A stretch of 64,000 nucleotides of DNA from Rallus limicola. Taxonomy: Eukaryota; Chordata; Aves; Gruiformes; Rallidae. A program made the translations under genes and the position numbers. Below are positions 47,839-60,800 of this stretch, one piece after another (the stretch's first letter is position 1; each line of letters begins with the position of its first letter). Location of the stretch: the NCBI GenBank assembly GCA_022605955.1, contig JAKCOZ010000007.1, positions 35,876,991-35,940,990 of the forward strand, written 5' to 3'. The notes under the pieces were generated by a model. That model worked only from the letters and a program-made list of their open reading frames with translations. It was not told the DNA's origin and did no database searches.

Positions 47839-50800
47839 GAGTATATGGGATGTACGGGCAGCCTGGCATTGCACAACAGGGATCCCAACAAAGGGGCTGA
47901 GAAGCCACACATCAGTCTACCCATCCTTGGACACCAGCAATGACACAGTCAGGAGTACCAAACAGTCAGTAAGCCTGACATACCTCACTGAATTCATTTC
48001 AAGCACAGAAGTGAAAGAAGTTGAAAGATACCTCATTTCAAATTTTACTCTGCTGATGACACACATATGGCTGCCTGAGTTTGTGCCACTGGGTGTCCAT
48101 CATCAAGCGTGGTCTCGCATCCATGACAGGCTGGGGGAACTGCTACCAGCATTACAAGGTTTACCTCTGTGCTCATACCTCATATGTTTTTTATTCACAT
48201 CCTAGCATGGAAAACAAAGAACAGGAAGAGACTCCCGCCTGAGCATTTTATAAAGATGACAGTTTCCTCAAAACAGCTTAAACATTGGCAGCAGAGATTA
48301 TTCTCCTTCTGAGTACTAATAAAAGGGTCACCTCTCCAGAGCAGCCTGATGGTACTTCCATCTTTGGAGGCTGAGCAAGCAGGAGGGTCAGCAATCACGA
48401 CATGTGGTATAAATATTCATGAGTATTCAATGGCAAAGAGAGGACAGGGAAGGCCATGGGCACTGGTGGCCACAGCTCTCAGCATGGTGTTGCACTCTTT
48501 GGAGAAAGACACCACAAAATCCTGGGGCTCTGGGGACATGGATGGGACGTGCTTCTAAGCCAGCCACATCACTCGTGCATTTTACTCCCCAAAAGCCACA
48601 AAAGGTATCCAAGTAGGTAGGAAGGACAGAGGTGGCAATTTGAGGCTTTGTGCATCTACAGCAGCACTGTTAAAGAAGCAGGGACTAGGCAAGCATGGGG
48701 AGAGAGAGGGTGTCTCCAGAGCTCTGCAGAAGTTGTTTATCAAAGATCCCCATCAGTTCCAGGTCAGAAAAATAACCAAACAGCTCAGGCCTCTGAGACA
48801 GCAAAGCAAGGAAAGTTCCTGTGATGCTCAAACAGCATTTGAGTTTAACATGGTCAGTTAGACACCTTCCAGTCATTAACAGTAAATACTATAAACTAGT
48901 CAGTCTGGCCCTAAAATAGAACTTTATAGTTACTGCAAACTGGAGAGCAGCTTGAAAAAACCTCTCTACTAAACAAAGACAAGTGGACATCAGTTAATAG
49001 CACCCATGTATGGTTACAGTCCACAGCATGAAGTTCACATTGCAAATATTTTACATTAAACTTGACAAAGCTAATCTTCCTGTCTATGATGAATTTGAAA
49101 ATTATTCATTTTACAGGCAATCCAAGAGAGTTCATGCATAAGCATCTGCTCACACCAAGCCTTGTTTAAGCTTCTCTGTTACAGGCTCTGGTGTCATGAG
49201 GTCCTTTGTGTACAGTTACTGATTTTCTGACATAGTTCTAAACAATACATCAAGAAAGACATTTTAATAGAAATTCCTCTCCTTTAAAAAACCCAACAAT
49301 ATCCAACAAATGATGACCTAACAGTTACATAGCATCTGATTAAACAGTTTGAAGAGCACGTGTCGTAAGTTGAAAACACTCTACTGTGGATCCTCAGGGT
49401 TTCCTTAGTCTGGTTGAGAGATTATCTCAATTTGCATCAACAAGTTAATAAACTGACACCAAGAAAGCTTAGGTGTGTAAGCCATAAGCAACCTAAAGTT
49501 TCAAACCAGAAAAAAGTCGGGAGCCAAATAATTACATTAAATATCAGGGAACCGAAACTGTTATGCTGCTTGGTGGCCTCCAATTCACAGGACATCCTGT
49601 GAATCACTGTCACCCAGCATACTGCTGACACTATTTTGTTTCTAACTAGCCTGCTTTTATTTCCTTTCAACCCCCTTTGTGAGCTACTCCACCAGCATGC
49701 TTTACCAAAGGCCCTAGTTGAAAATAAGAGCTCTGGGAAAGAAAAAAAGTAGGTTTTAGGAGCATAATGCAGCTTAACAGTGATTTTTCAAAGTCAAAAA
49801 ACAAGAAGGGCTTTAAGTTTTAGCCATTCTGAAGTTCAGACTTACACTGTGTGCTAATCAATCTGATTAAGAAACCAAAACGTTTTAGCCAAGAACTTGG
49901 GTAAAGCCACACAAAGACAACTGTGAGGACAGAGGCAGCATCCGACTCCACTGGGCTCCTACAAACACACAGGTGAAGGTCCGCAGCATCTCCTGTTGGT
50001 ACGCTTGCCCAGGGCTTCAGCAGAGTCATGCTGTTAGACAAGCTCTCCGGGCTTGTCCCCAGTCTTTTTGTTCTGGATGTTTTTCAGTAGTGGAACTGGC
50101 ACCAATGCCTGTACAGACACAGAGCTGTTCAGCTGCAATCGCTCTGGGATCAGACACCGCCTTTAAACTGCCAGTTCCTCAGCCCAGGGACCAGTTGCTC
50201 TTCACATGTATGATATGCTCTGGCAGCTGCACGTAGATAGTAGCATCTCAAAGTGAGCTGGAAGCAAGCCCTTCTGTCTACTCTGCAGATGTTAAGCAAG
50301 AAAAATGTTGCAACTCAGGTTTGCACAATCCTCAAGGCATGGGATGCAGTGAGCAATGTTCCTTGGAAAGCTCTGGGTCCTCCAGTGCTTCACAGAAGGA
50401 GAAGCTGCCTGTGGGAAGGGTTGGTGTGCTAACCAAAGGACACACCTGGTGTTCCCACCTCCCCTGTTCTGGGCACCCCAGTGTCTTCTACCCACTCAGT
50501 ATAGTAAGCAGCTATTCTATTCCTAGCCGATGGGGAAGCAGAGAGCTTGCACTTGTATTGGGGATTTTTCCCCTGTTATAGTGTAGGTAATATTAGGGAT
50601 TGCTATAGCACCACAATTTCATGAGCTAAACCATAGGCTACAAATCCTAATGAAGTTCACCGAAATTCAGGTTTCTTTAGCATCTGGCACCTAAACCAAC
50701 TCTGATCCCACCTCTGTGAAAAGTGGTTATCTTCAATAATGTGAGATTTCTTTAAAGAGTTTAAAATATACTAGTGATTCCCAGGCTTTTTTAGACTGCT

Positions 50801-53800
50801 GTCACCCCAACCTGCATCCTCAGAAGCCACCACTCAGCACCACCACTCAAAGCATGATGGCACAGGTTGAAGGTAGGGGAAGAACCCAGGGATTTTGTAA
50901 GAAATCAGAGTGGCAGCCAAAGTCTATTTGGAAACACATGATGACCATTTCTACTTCAATATTTTCTTTAGCTTTAAACAACTCCAGGTTGCAGGTGTCA
51001 GCACCAAAGGGTAGAAAGAGTGAAGAGGACTCAGCTGCCTTCCCAGACTTTGTTTTGTTACCTCACGCCAGCCTGTCTCCATCTGCCTCATCACCCCCCA
51101 AGCATCCTCCCAACATCCCTCCCACTCCTTCAGCTGACTGCAAACACAAAGGTCTTAAGCAGAGACTAAAGGCAATGCATCAGTACAAACCCAAACACCT
51201 GCCTCACACCTGGGCTGGGCTTTGGGGGCAGATTAAATAACGAATACTGCTAAAACGCACTAAGCGTTTCATAACATGGAAGGGATGGCTTCTGCCACAA
51301 AGATCACAGTCTAAACAGACAAGAAACAATCTATTGTTCCTGCAGCTCAGCAGTGACAGGCCATGCTCTCCACCCCCATCCCTTCTCTATCTGCCATGCT
51401 TTAACAGTTCATAGCTTCTGTCCAGCTGCAACTGCTTCAGAAAGTGGGTGGTTCTGTGCAAGTGAGAGGCAAAAACATACTGAGATTATTCCAGAAGGGA
51501 CAGGCTTGTAGTATACTCAGAGATTAGGAATGTTATCTGGCTCTCTAGGTTGCACCCCTGCGAGTATACAGTGGTTTATTTTATGTGCTTTGCATTTTCA
51601 TGTTGATGATGCGAAGAGGAGTACTTAAGTTGCAAAACATCACAGCTAGGGTTGATGATGTATCTTAATTTATATTTATTCATTAGGTCATACTGTATAG
51701 GTTGCATCTTGATTACATATACTACTTGTTCTACTGCCTATTAAAACTGCTTGCTCATTGCTATTAAAAGTTCTCTTTATACCCACTGCCAAAATGTCTG
51801 GGCTGAAGTTTTCCATGACAAGTGTCAGAGTTTTTATTTGATTTTGAGGAGGAAAGTATAATTTATGGATATTGTTTTGTTCCTGTAAACTCCCAGTGTC
51901 CTTTTCTAGGGTGAACTTTAGCATTCTAGATCTTAATCTGAACCCAAACTTTGCACAAATGGCCATTATGTTATGATACATCTTCTATTCTTCCCATTAT
52001 AAAATTGTCCAAATTCAAGCATTTGCACATGCTGAGCTACTTGGGACTAGATTGAGATAAAGAGTCTTTCATTGCCTACAAACCTCAGAACTTCAAGATA
52101 CAATACGATCTTTCTAAGGACTGAGCACACCTCACCTCTGTCTGTGTCAAACAGGGCTGGTGAGGGAATGTCTCAGTCAGCACCATCCAGTACCTGTATA
52201 CTCCTAGATTCTCAAAATAAGGCCTTTCCGAAGCCTGAGGGGGCGGGGGGGGTGGGGGCAGGGAAGCAATTCTTCATCCTCAGATGACATTTTTTAAAGC
52301 TTCACCCATCTATGCCCCAGGTCAGCTTCTATTACATCAGGCAGAGAACTTAGTTCTCTTGAGTTTTCAGTTAAGATTGGAATTTTATACACAGCCTCGT
52401 AAAATTCAGTTATGTTCAAATGAGAAAAAATATGCAGTGTTTAAGTCATATCATCTAGGAAAAAATAGTCTTTTGATAAAGGTTCACCATAAAGCTCTGC
52501 AATGCCTCTAATTCACACCAGTCACACACCTCAATGTCTCAATATCATCCAAGGACATGAGTGCATCTTAAGATCTAGCAGGAATATGTTACATACAATA
52601 CATGTTTAGAGCCCTCTGGAACTATAGCTGTAGAAAAATTACATCATGGGTTTGACAGGGTGCACGTAAGCTTCCTGAAGGAAACAAACGAAAACTCCAC
52701 ACACAGCAAGAGCAATCCTTCCTTCCTCTAGCAGCGCTGTTCCCATCTGGATGTTTGCTGTGTTCACAAGTAAAGGTTCCTTTGAAAGTTGCATTCTGCG
52801 TTGATTGCTTTTCCATTTCACCTTATGCCTAATAATAAACACACACCTATATAAACAAAATAGGTTACCACTCTTTTGCTTTGAATACCAGTGCCTCCAC
52901 CTACGGAGTCTTATAGGTTAAGACCTTTAGCACTCACTTTTCACTTCCCCAAAAAAATAATCAGAATTTCTTAAGGAAGTCAAGTTGGAAGAGCAGTGAA
53001 ATGGCAAGGTCAAAAAAACAACCCACACAAAAAACCCAAGGAATGATTGAAAGCACATAGAAAGATTTAATTTAGTCAGAATGTTAGGTTTCGTGCTTCA
53101 CCAGCTCCTAAGGTTTGCTCTTTCCATTAATTTTTACATGATACATACAGTACTAACAGGCTAGCCAGCTACATCCGTGGTAAAAAGAAGCTAGAAGAAC
53201 CACACTTTTGAAGTTATACTTAGTTCAGACAGGAAGCGGCCAGTTAAAGGCTTGGAAAAGTAGTGAACATCCAGCTTTAAAAACAGGGCTTGAAAAGGAA
53301 GATTTGCATTGACTAACTTCCAGCTATCAAGAGAAAAAACCTGACTGACAGATGAAAAAAGGATATATTAAAATTAACAATTAACTGAAAGGAAGTAGCA
53401 CAAAACCCAAAAGAAACATAGGAAACGTGATCAGCCACACAGAATAAGAGCAGTAAAATTGAACCTACATCCTGCTCTGTACAAACAGATACAGCTGTGG
53501 AAAATTTCGGCAGCACAGGCAGTCCAGCTGTGCATCAGCAAGCACAATACAGCACACCTCTGCGTGGCAAACACCCCGTTTGACAACAAACGACTGGGCA
53601 TTATCCAAAGACAACACTTGCATGCCGGTTGGGAAACAAAACAGGCCTGATCTGGCAGCAGCCCTTAGCTAAAAGTAAAGCAAAACTCATCTCCCTCATC
53701 ATCCAATGAAGGAGCCTGCGCATTCCTGTCAGACTTGGCTAACTGTAGGCTTCAACTCTCCATGCACTTGCTATGCCAGATTAAATAGCGAATAATGTAC

Positions 53801-53945
53801 TGATTCCCATGGGCACTTAGTACTGAGTTTAATTATGTCATAATAACACTTTAATGATACGTGACCGCATAGTCAGGAGACACTGAATGGTTCCTTACTG
53901 CTGCTTCATCTCCACAGCCAAAAGGGAATTAACAATAGGGATTAC

Positions 53946-53981
53946 CTCCTGCTGACTGGCCTCGCTGAAGCTACCAGAGCT
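53946..53981 (-). other. Candidate 36-nt cassette exon in NDRG1 intron 1
   Basis: On the - strand a strong acceptor (TTTTTCCCCCTCTGTCACATCCAG) precedes 36 nt ending CAGCAGGAG, followed by GTAATC. The 36 nt are open (SSGSFSEASQQE) and divisible by three, the same size as exons 3 and 14. It would fall in the 5' UTR of the main transcript. This is a splice-signal prediction only; no expression evidence is available here. Confidence 0.35.
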
Positions 53982-56900
53982 CTGGATGTGACAGAGGGGG
54001 AAAAAAACACACACCACCATTTGAGACAAACACCAAGTTCAATAGCCATTATATTCATAGCCATTGATTTCCAAGAGGCCTAACCCAGATTTTAACCATC
54101 CGTAGCAACACACACCACCAAACCTGAAAAAAGATTGCCTTACTCAGCCTTTTAAACAGTTTCAGAATATTTCCCATGGCTTTCCAATACTAGAAAGGCA
54201 CTTAATTGCAACTTTTGGGACAGCTTTTGGCAAGACAGCAGATAGCTACTGCTTCCTTAACCTGCTGAGATCTACCCCCTGCAAAACCATCTAGAAAAGC
54301 TCTTCACCATCACAAAGCGCGTAAACTCACAAATTTACACCTAAAAGCTGAAGCTAAAGGGCAGTCTACACACAATACCATTTATTTAGAAGGACAAAGC
54401 AGGCTCATGTGTATTTCTGCCTGAGATTTCTAGGTGCTGCGACACAATGTGGAAGTTCGATGTAAACAAAGTGTCAGCTGGAAGTCTCCAGAACCAGCAT
54501 TTCATCACTATTAATATCAAGCAGCTGCATCTCCTGGGTTTCAGAAAGTTTTCCTTTCAAGTGGTCAAAACAAGACAACTAGAGAAAGTCACTCTTGCCA
54601 CATACTGCCAGGGCTGAACTGACTCAGGCCCTTGGTGTCCCAGGCTGCACTCTCTCTCCCTTGACAGCAAACGAGCTTTTGTCGCGTTAAACTTCCAGCT
54701 TTATGCATGATGTAAACAAACATCGCTGATCCACCACGGTCAGAACTTGCATTTATTTTTGAGTTTCACAGTTTCGACTTGTCTTCTTTCTGAAGAGCTC
54801 CAAGACAGTTTTGGCCCCTTCTGTATCTTTTCTTTCATTCTGTTTATTTTGAGACAATAAAAGCAGGAAATGTCTCATTACATATATGCTCCACGTTTTG
54901 TGCAACAGATTCTCAGGCTCTAACGACGTTAAGAAACTGTTATTTTCTGTCAGAAGTTTGCCACAAATCCCCTAAACCAGTCATGAGATGATGTACAATA
55001 AAACAATTACCACTTGGGTTAATCTGAATCAAAGAATTTCTCACAGCAGTTGACTGCTAATCCTACCTGAGCTGTAAGAGCCATTTACTCGACTACCTTG
55101 TAAACTGTTTGGATTTTCTAAAGGACCAGAGTCCCATACCAAAGGGCGTCCCTAGACGCACTGAGATCGCCCCCTGTAACTGTGATAGTGCAAAAATAAA
55201 AGGAATATGCAAAGGGCAGAATGACTCCCACTGGAGTAAAGAAAATTGGGGAATGGGTGTTTTCCTGAGCATCCGTACAATCTACCCAGACGATGTATCA
55301 TGTTTTTAGCATTCCTTTTTGTTTTGGCAAGAAGAAAAAAGCTTTGTGAGAGACAGAAAAACTTTGAGAGTCGGGGTTTTTGTGGTGGGGATGTTGGTTC
55401 CCAGACTCAGGCACATGTGGCAGCGCTGCCTCAGGGGGTGTAACTTCTTTGGCTGCTGCCAAATTCTGTGGATACCTGACACTGACATCTCTATCCTGCT
55501 GTCACCTTGGGTAAAGCGACCAATGAATGCAAGGAATCAGTACACAACCCCTTTTCCAAATGGAAACAAATTAAAACTCCAGTCTGACAAGACCTTCTAG
55601 ACCTCTCACCCCCAGCCTAGTTCAAAGCCGGACGCTTTTGCAGAGTTCCCATTCTCAAGGGGATGAGTTCATTTCCCAGTTCACTTGTTGCAGAAATTTT
55701 AATTTCAAAGCTGAAATCCCAACTATTCGACTATCTGTTGATATGCAGAGCACAAGAGCTCAGATCCAGAGGCTGTGGCCTCCAGTTCCCTAAACCCTCA
55801 TGCCACGGCATCTGTTCAGTTTACATTGAAAAATATTTGGCATAAAAGCCATACATACCCCAAGTAGCCACTCATTACTACATCAAAACCTGTTTTCACT
55901 GCATCATTACTTTCCATGTCAAAACATACACCAGTTCCTCCTGAACACATTCATGCATTATTGTTCATGAAGGGCACAGAGCTTATTAGTACTCAGAGAA
56001 CTGTATACATCTTTAAGGAAAACTTTACCATTTCACCCACTCATTAAATTCTTGCTGGGCACAGGACACAACCCAGCATTAGCTGTCTGCTGTTTATCCA
56101 AGTCCTTGTGTTAAAAACACAGCAGTTCTATGTCAAGCTACATTAGGCTCTGGTTCAAAAAAGCACAAAATTTTAACACATGTATTCCCAGAGCCACGTT
56201 CAGAGTGCACTAGCTTGATGCCATTGGCTGAAGTTTTGATGTAAGTGTCGTCTGCAACAGCCAAGGAGACTAAAACCAGTAAAGCAGGCTTCTCACATGT
56301 TTACTCAAAGCATTTGGTAGCTCCTGTTTACATGCTATTTCCATTGCTTGCCCTGAATGCTGAGTTTTTCAGCAGCCATGCATCTTTGACACACTTGGAT
56401 GCAAAAAAAAAGTTGACAAAAACTTGGAGGAAATCAGAACAGTGTGACACCTCGCAGAGAATCAGGTCAGAGCGCTCCAGGTTGCCTTTTACCTCTTCCA
56501 TGCCACTACACCTGCATTTTCTAGGTTCAAAATACGGCTCCTAATTAAACAGACAACTGAGAAGGAAAACGTCCAAACAATATAGCTAGCAAATGTGTCT
56601 ATTTGAAGCCTACAGGGCATTCTGTTCTGGGGCTAGGGTATAAAACCAGGCACTGTGCTCAGCAGGTAAAATCGTGAATAATGCCAGTTTGCAAGCGCTT
56701 CATAGAAAAACTATAGCAGAGTGGAAAGCATTAACCAAAACATCCTCCCTCACAGAGCTGAAATCACTTATTTCATCAGACTCAGGACGCGGCTGCGCCT
56801 CCAATGCAAACACTGCCATGAAGCGCCCTGAACCTGAGCCCTGCCTGGAAGGGCAGTCAGCAAACCGCGCCTATCATCACACATGAAGGCAGAAACACCA

Positions 56901-57415
56901 CTGAAACAACCAACTAGTAAAGGCTGGACACCAGTCATGTCTGTCCTTTGCTCCAAATCCAACAGGGTGCTGCAAAGAGCAGAGGAACAAGCAACAAGCA
57001 GCAGTAGTCAACTTCCGTTGGGTCAGTACGTGCCTTCGCTTCGCAGCTGATTTCCAGCCCAGCACGGTCCACTATTGCCAGGGGAGCCTGGACGGTGGCA
57101 GCAGCGCCCAACACCAGAACCAGGGTACAACTTAGAGCATCCCACCCGCTGGTCCTTCCCGCCAGCACGCAGCCAGCACCCTCTAAGAGCTCTCTCGCTC
57201 CTCCACCAGCGGCCGGCGGATCCCTGCTCGGATAGGAAAAGGGATTCACAAGAAAAAGGAGGAGGGGGGATATAAGGTCGAGACGTCAGAGGGGATGCAC
57301 AGCCCGCAGGGGTAGGCGGACGGATGCACGCACAGGTAGGTGCGCGGACGGGCAGGCGGCTGGATAGGCAGATGGCTAGGTGGGTCGGTAGGTGGACGGA
57401 GGGAACCTCCCTTAC

Positions 57416-57470
57416 CTGCTGCGGTACCGTTCTCCCTTCTCGTCCTCCGCTACTGCCGCGCTCCGACCGC
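57416..57470 (-). other. NDRG1: NDRG1 noncoding exon 1 (5' end approximate)
   Basis: On the - strand the sequence ends ACCGCAGCAG and is followed by GTAAGG at 57415-57410, a good donor. The 5' end is set about 30 bp downstream of the TATA box at 57496-57501. The exon contains no ATG, consistent with a noncoding first exon and the start codon in exon 2. Confidence 0.7.
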
Positions 57471-57495
57471 CTCCCGCCCGCCGCTGCGGGGTGGA

Positions 57496-57501
57496 TTTAT
57501 A
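57496..57501 (-). promoter_or_regulatory. NDRG1: NDRG1 core promoter: TATA box with upstream GC boxes
   Basis: The - strand reads GGGCTATAAATCCACC, a good TATA box. Just upstream is GGGCGGGGC (57508-57516, + coordinates), an SP1-type GC box. Another, GGGGCGGGAC, reads on the + strand near 57564-57573. Spacing to the predicted exon 1 donor fits a short first exon. Confidence 0.65.
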
Positions 57502-57780
57502 GCCCGCGCCCCGCCCGCCGGGCGGCGCTGCCCGCCGCCGCCGCCTCCCCCGCTCCGGGAGAACGGGGCGGGACGCCACCCGTTCCGGGGCTCCGCCCGC
57601 CCTTCCCTGCGCCTCAGGGCTTCCCCCCAGTCGCTCGCACTTTTGCGGCGGCTACACCCCGCTTGCCCGGTTTGCACGGCGTCCCTAAATATCACCGGGA
57701 ACCCTGGAGCAGCCCCGAGAGCCCCGGTCCCCTCCCCCCCCGCCTTCCTCCGGGTCTCTTCCAGCCGGGAGGAGGCTCAC

Positions 57781-57882
57781 CTCTGGCATCCCCTCCCCGG
57801 TCAAGCTTTGAGAGCGGTGAGCGGATGAGACCTGCCGCCCGGTTTCCCGGAGGGTTACCATAGCGGGAAGAAGAGACTTCAC
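57781..57882 (-). other. Candidate alternative first exon (1b) in the CpG island
   Basis: On the - strand an ATG at 57882 opens a frame of 34 codons (MKSLLPAMVTLRETGRQVSS...) reaching GATGCCAGAG, followed by GTGAGC, a good donor, in phase 0. It lies upstream of the TATA-driven exon 1. A longer or alternative NDRG1 N-terminus is possible. Nothing beyond splice-site form and an open frame supports it. Confidence 0.25.
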
Positions 57883-60800
57883 GCAGTTTGGTGGAGGAGA
57901 GGCGAGGGTGTGCAGCGGGGGGGGTTTGCCCTAGTACCAAAAGAGAGGCAGTCCTGGGAGAGGCTGAGCAAAGGGCTCCTGGTGCAGGTGGTCAAACTTG
58001 GGTGGAGATAATGCCCTACTAGATAAAAATAAGCACTTACCAGATCCTGAATTGCAAAATCCTGTGCTTCTACATTAACATGACCTCCAGGAAGGAACTA
58101 ATCGCAGTAGAAAGAAAATAATGCCTTCACACATCTCTGGAGGAGTTCAGAGGGTGCAGCCGGTGCTGCAAGCACTGTTCAGCTTCCCAGCAAACAGCTC
58201 TTTGGCAAGAAGCGCAGCTAATCGTTTATTCCAAAAAGAGGCCCTATCCTGCTGAGTACAGAATATCTCTATGCACACAGTTCTGCCCATAGCCACCCGC
58301 TCAGGGGCCGGTTAAACTGCGGCAGCCCAAGCTGCTTTTTTTTTTCTGTGGTTCTTCTGTAAAGCACACTTACCCCATGTGTGTGATTTCGCTTAACAAC
58401 CTCCTTTTTATGGCAGGTTACTGTGACACAAACTAATGAAATCCACAGCCTGTTATCATTCTCCCTCATGCAGCAGCCTGAAGAGGAACTCAGAAATTCC
58501 TGAAAGTCTGAAACTCCATCAAACTCTCTGCATCTGTTTTCTTTGCTGTACAATAACAAGCTTGTTAAGTCAAGTCTCTAAAAGTTCGCTTGGTTCAAAT
58601 GTGTATTAGCTTCTCTTCTCCTAAGCCAGTTTCTGCACCCGCGTCGGAAAGTGCTGCCTTTGGGAAAAAGAAGCCTGGAAGCCTGGTTCCTTTTCACCAT
58701 GAAATTATAGGAGACCATGTTATGCAGCAATAAATCTGAAGTATTACTAAGTGTAGAATAAGGGAAATTCCTTATCATGCTTTCTTACCTTTGACTAGTT
58801 AATGTCTGCAAGGATGAAACGTCTTTATAAAACAACAGAAGAGAATCATCTGTCATGGCAAGGCAGCGCTGCTCTGTGTGTGCTTGCTTTGTTGTTTTGA
58901 ATCATAAAAGGTCTAACCTTTTTTCATACCCGTTTTGAACCGTGAGGCCAGGAAACCAGTGAAACTGTCACAAATAATTTAATTTGCAGCCGAGCCTGTT
59001 TTGAAATCGTATCTTCAAAATGATGTCATTAAATCACTGGCTTGCTATGTTTGTTGTGGAAGATCTGTCTCGCTCTGTGTACTGAAGTTACGGAACAAGT
59101 GCAAATGCTAGAACAAGAAGATGGGCTTGACAAATTTTCCAGTGGATTAATGCTTCCTTCATTTGGTCATGAAAGAAAATCCTAGCTAAGAAACATTCAG
59201 TCCTTCGGAAAACAGAGCTGGGTCAGTGTCTGAACTGTGTGGTTTGGCCCATCCTCAAGCAGTTTTTCAGTCTGCTGTGCTTGGCTGCTTTTTGGGGAAG
59301 GGGCTGAAAGCTCCAGGGATTCAAAAGGAATTAATTGCTCCCCGGGGACTAAATGTGGACTTCTGCAATAAAAGCAACTACTGAGTCTGGAATGAACTGG
59401 AGAGCTGGGATGAAGCATTTTCTTTTGCTTTGACCTTTGCCATTTGTTTGTTATTTAGTTCACATGCAATGTTGGACCCTCAAAAAATGTTGGAGATGGG
59501 TAGGTAGAAGCCCCCAGGAGTCAATAGTTAGCAGCCTATGTGAGCAGGGAAGCCTGGGAATGTGTGCGTCCAAACTAAGCCTTCACTAGCTCCAGCACCT
59601 TTCCCAGCTATTTTTGCTAGTTATGACTGGGAGTAGCATGGTAATTTACAGTGTCTTTTCAGGGTGATTGGTGGATTGCAAAAGAAAATGAAGTCATTCC
59701 AAAAATCCAAGTTAGGAAGTATTTTACTATGTGAAGATGTAATTGCTAAAGTTTGTGCTCAGAGAGCCAAATCCTGTCATGTGCCAGAAAGGAGCACAGC
59801 TGAAAGCTTGGGGAACATCATTCCTCTCTGCTTGTAAAAGTCTGTTTAGAAGATAGGTAGGGAAAACTGGAATTTTAGGGCTTAATTTGCCAGAGTGTCA
59901 CAGCTGACAATGCAAGAGCCATAGCCTCTGTGAGTTTTCACCCTGTGCTGGGCTGCACTGCATTCACATAGCTGTGGGGTGGCTCACGTACCAGCATCTG
60001 TACGTGTACAGACGTGTGTACTTTAGGAATTGCTCTGCTAGGGAGATGAGACAAAGCTGCCACCCACATGGGCCCACTGAAAACCGAATGAGTGCTCCTA
60101 ATATAAATATTATTTTATTTAACAATCAGCCTTATGTGGCTGGCACGTGCTTGTTCTTTTCAGAAGAGCATCACTGTCAGGGATGGCAGCCCAACCATAG
60201 ATGTCCATTGCTGTACTGGTGGACAGGCTGTTCAAACTGATCTGAAAGCTGTCTATGGCTTTCACTTGAGGTCACAGGAGAGATTGCCAAGATTTTTAAG
60301 AATAAAGTAAACAAGGCCTTGATTTACTGTTTTATTTTGCCTTCCTTAACTGGGTTATCATAGGTAATGCACACACAGAGACACAGTTGCACAAAGAAGG
60401 GAAATGGCATACTTCCATGCAGGAGAGAGACTAATCGCATGTGCTGAGCGGAAACCTGTCTGTGTGTTCCACTACCTGGCAGTAGCAATATTTCAGCATT
60501 TAAACAGCACTTTAAGGCCATTAACTAATCAATGCTTATGAAGCTCCAGGGGAAAGAGGGTGGTGTGAATGAAGAACCACCAGACTAGAGACCTGATCCA
60601 AAGTCCACTGAAAGGTAGCAGTTCCATCTATTTCAATGCTATGGAAACAGATTTTAATTATGAGACTATTCTTTCCTTTGACATCATATTCCTTGCCATT
60701 CCAGCCTGCACACATAGGCAATTTCAGTGTCTGTGCTGCAGCAGCAAAGAAGGAAAGAGAGTTGACTAGACTAAGATTGCAGCATTATTTTTTACAAAGA

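Larger units (their letters stand above)
44227..57415 (-). other. NDRG1 intron 1
   Basis: A 13.2-kb first intron between the noncoding exon 1 and the start-codon exon. It contains no CR1 copy that I recognise. It holds a perfect 24-bp-period duplication at 47795-47838, a G-rich tract at 52238-52264, a candidate 36-nt exon at 53946-53981 and, near its 5' end, GC-rich CpG-island sequence. Long size and low repeat load are usual for regulatory first introns, but no enhancer can be named by eye. Confidence 0.75.
57040..57880. promoter_or_regulatory. NDRG1: CpG island over the NDRG1 5' end
   Basis: GC content and CpG density rise sharply compared with the AT-rich flanks, with many CGCC, GCCG and CGGG words, peaking at 57420-57700. 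It covers exon 1, the TATA box and GC boxes. A TGACGTCT (CRE/ATF-like) reads on the - strand at 57281-57288, and a GCGTG hypoxia-response core at 57327-57331, both just inside intron 1. Site function is inferred from motif only. Confidence 0.75.

Noticed and set aside
57324..57863. 179- and 162-codon + strand open frames across the CpG island
   Set aside because: They lie over the NDRG1 promoter and exon 1 in very GC-rich DNA, where stops are rare. Translations are Pro/Arg/Ala-rich with no domain.
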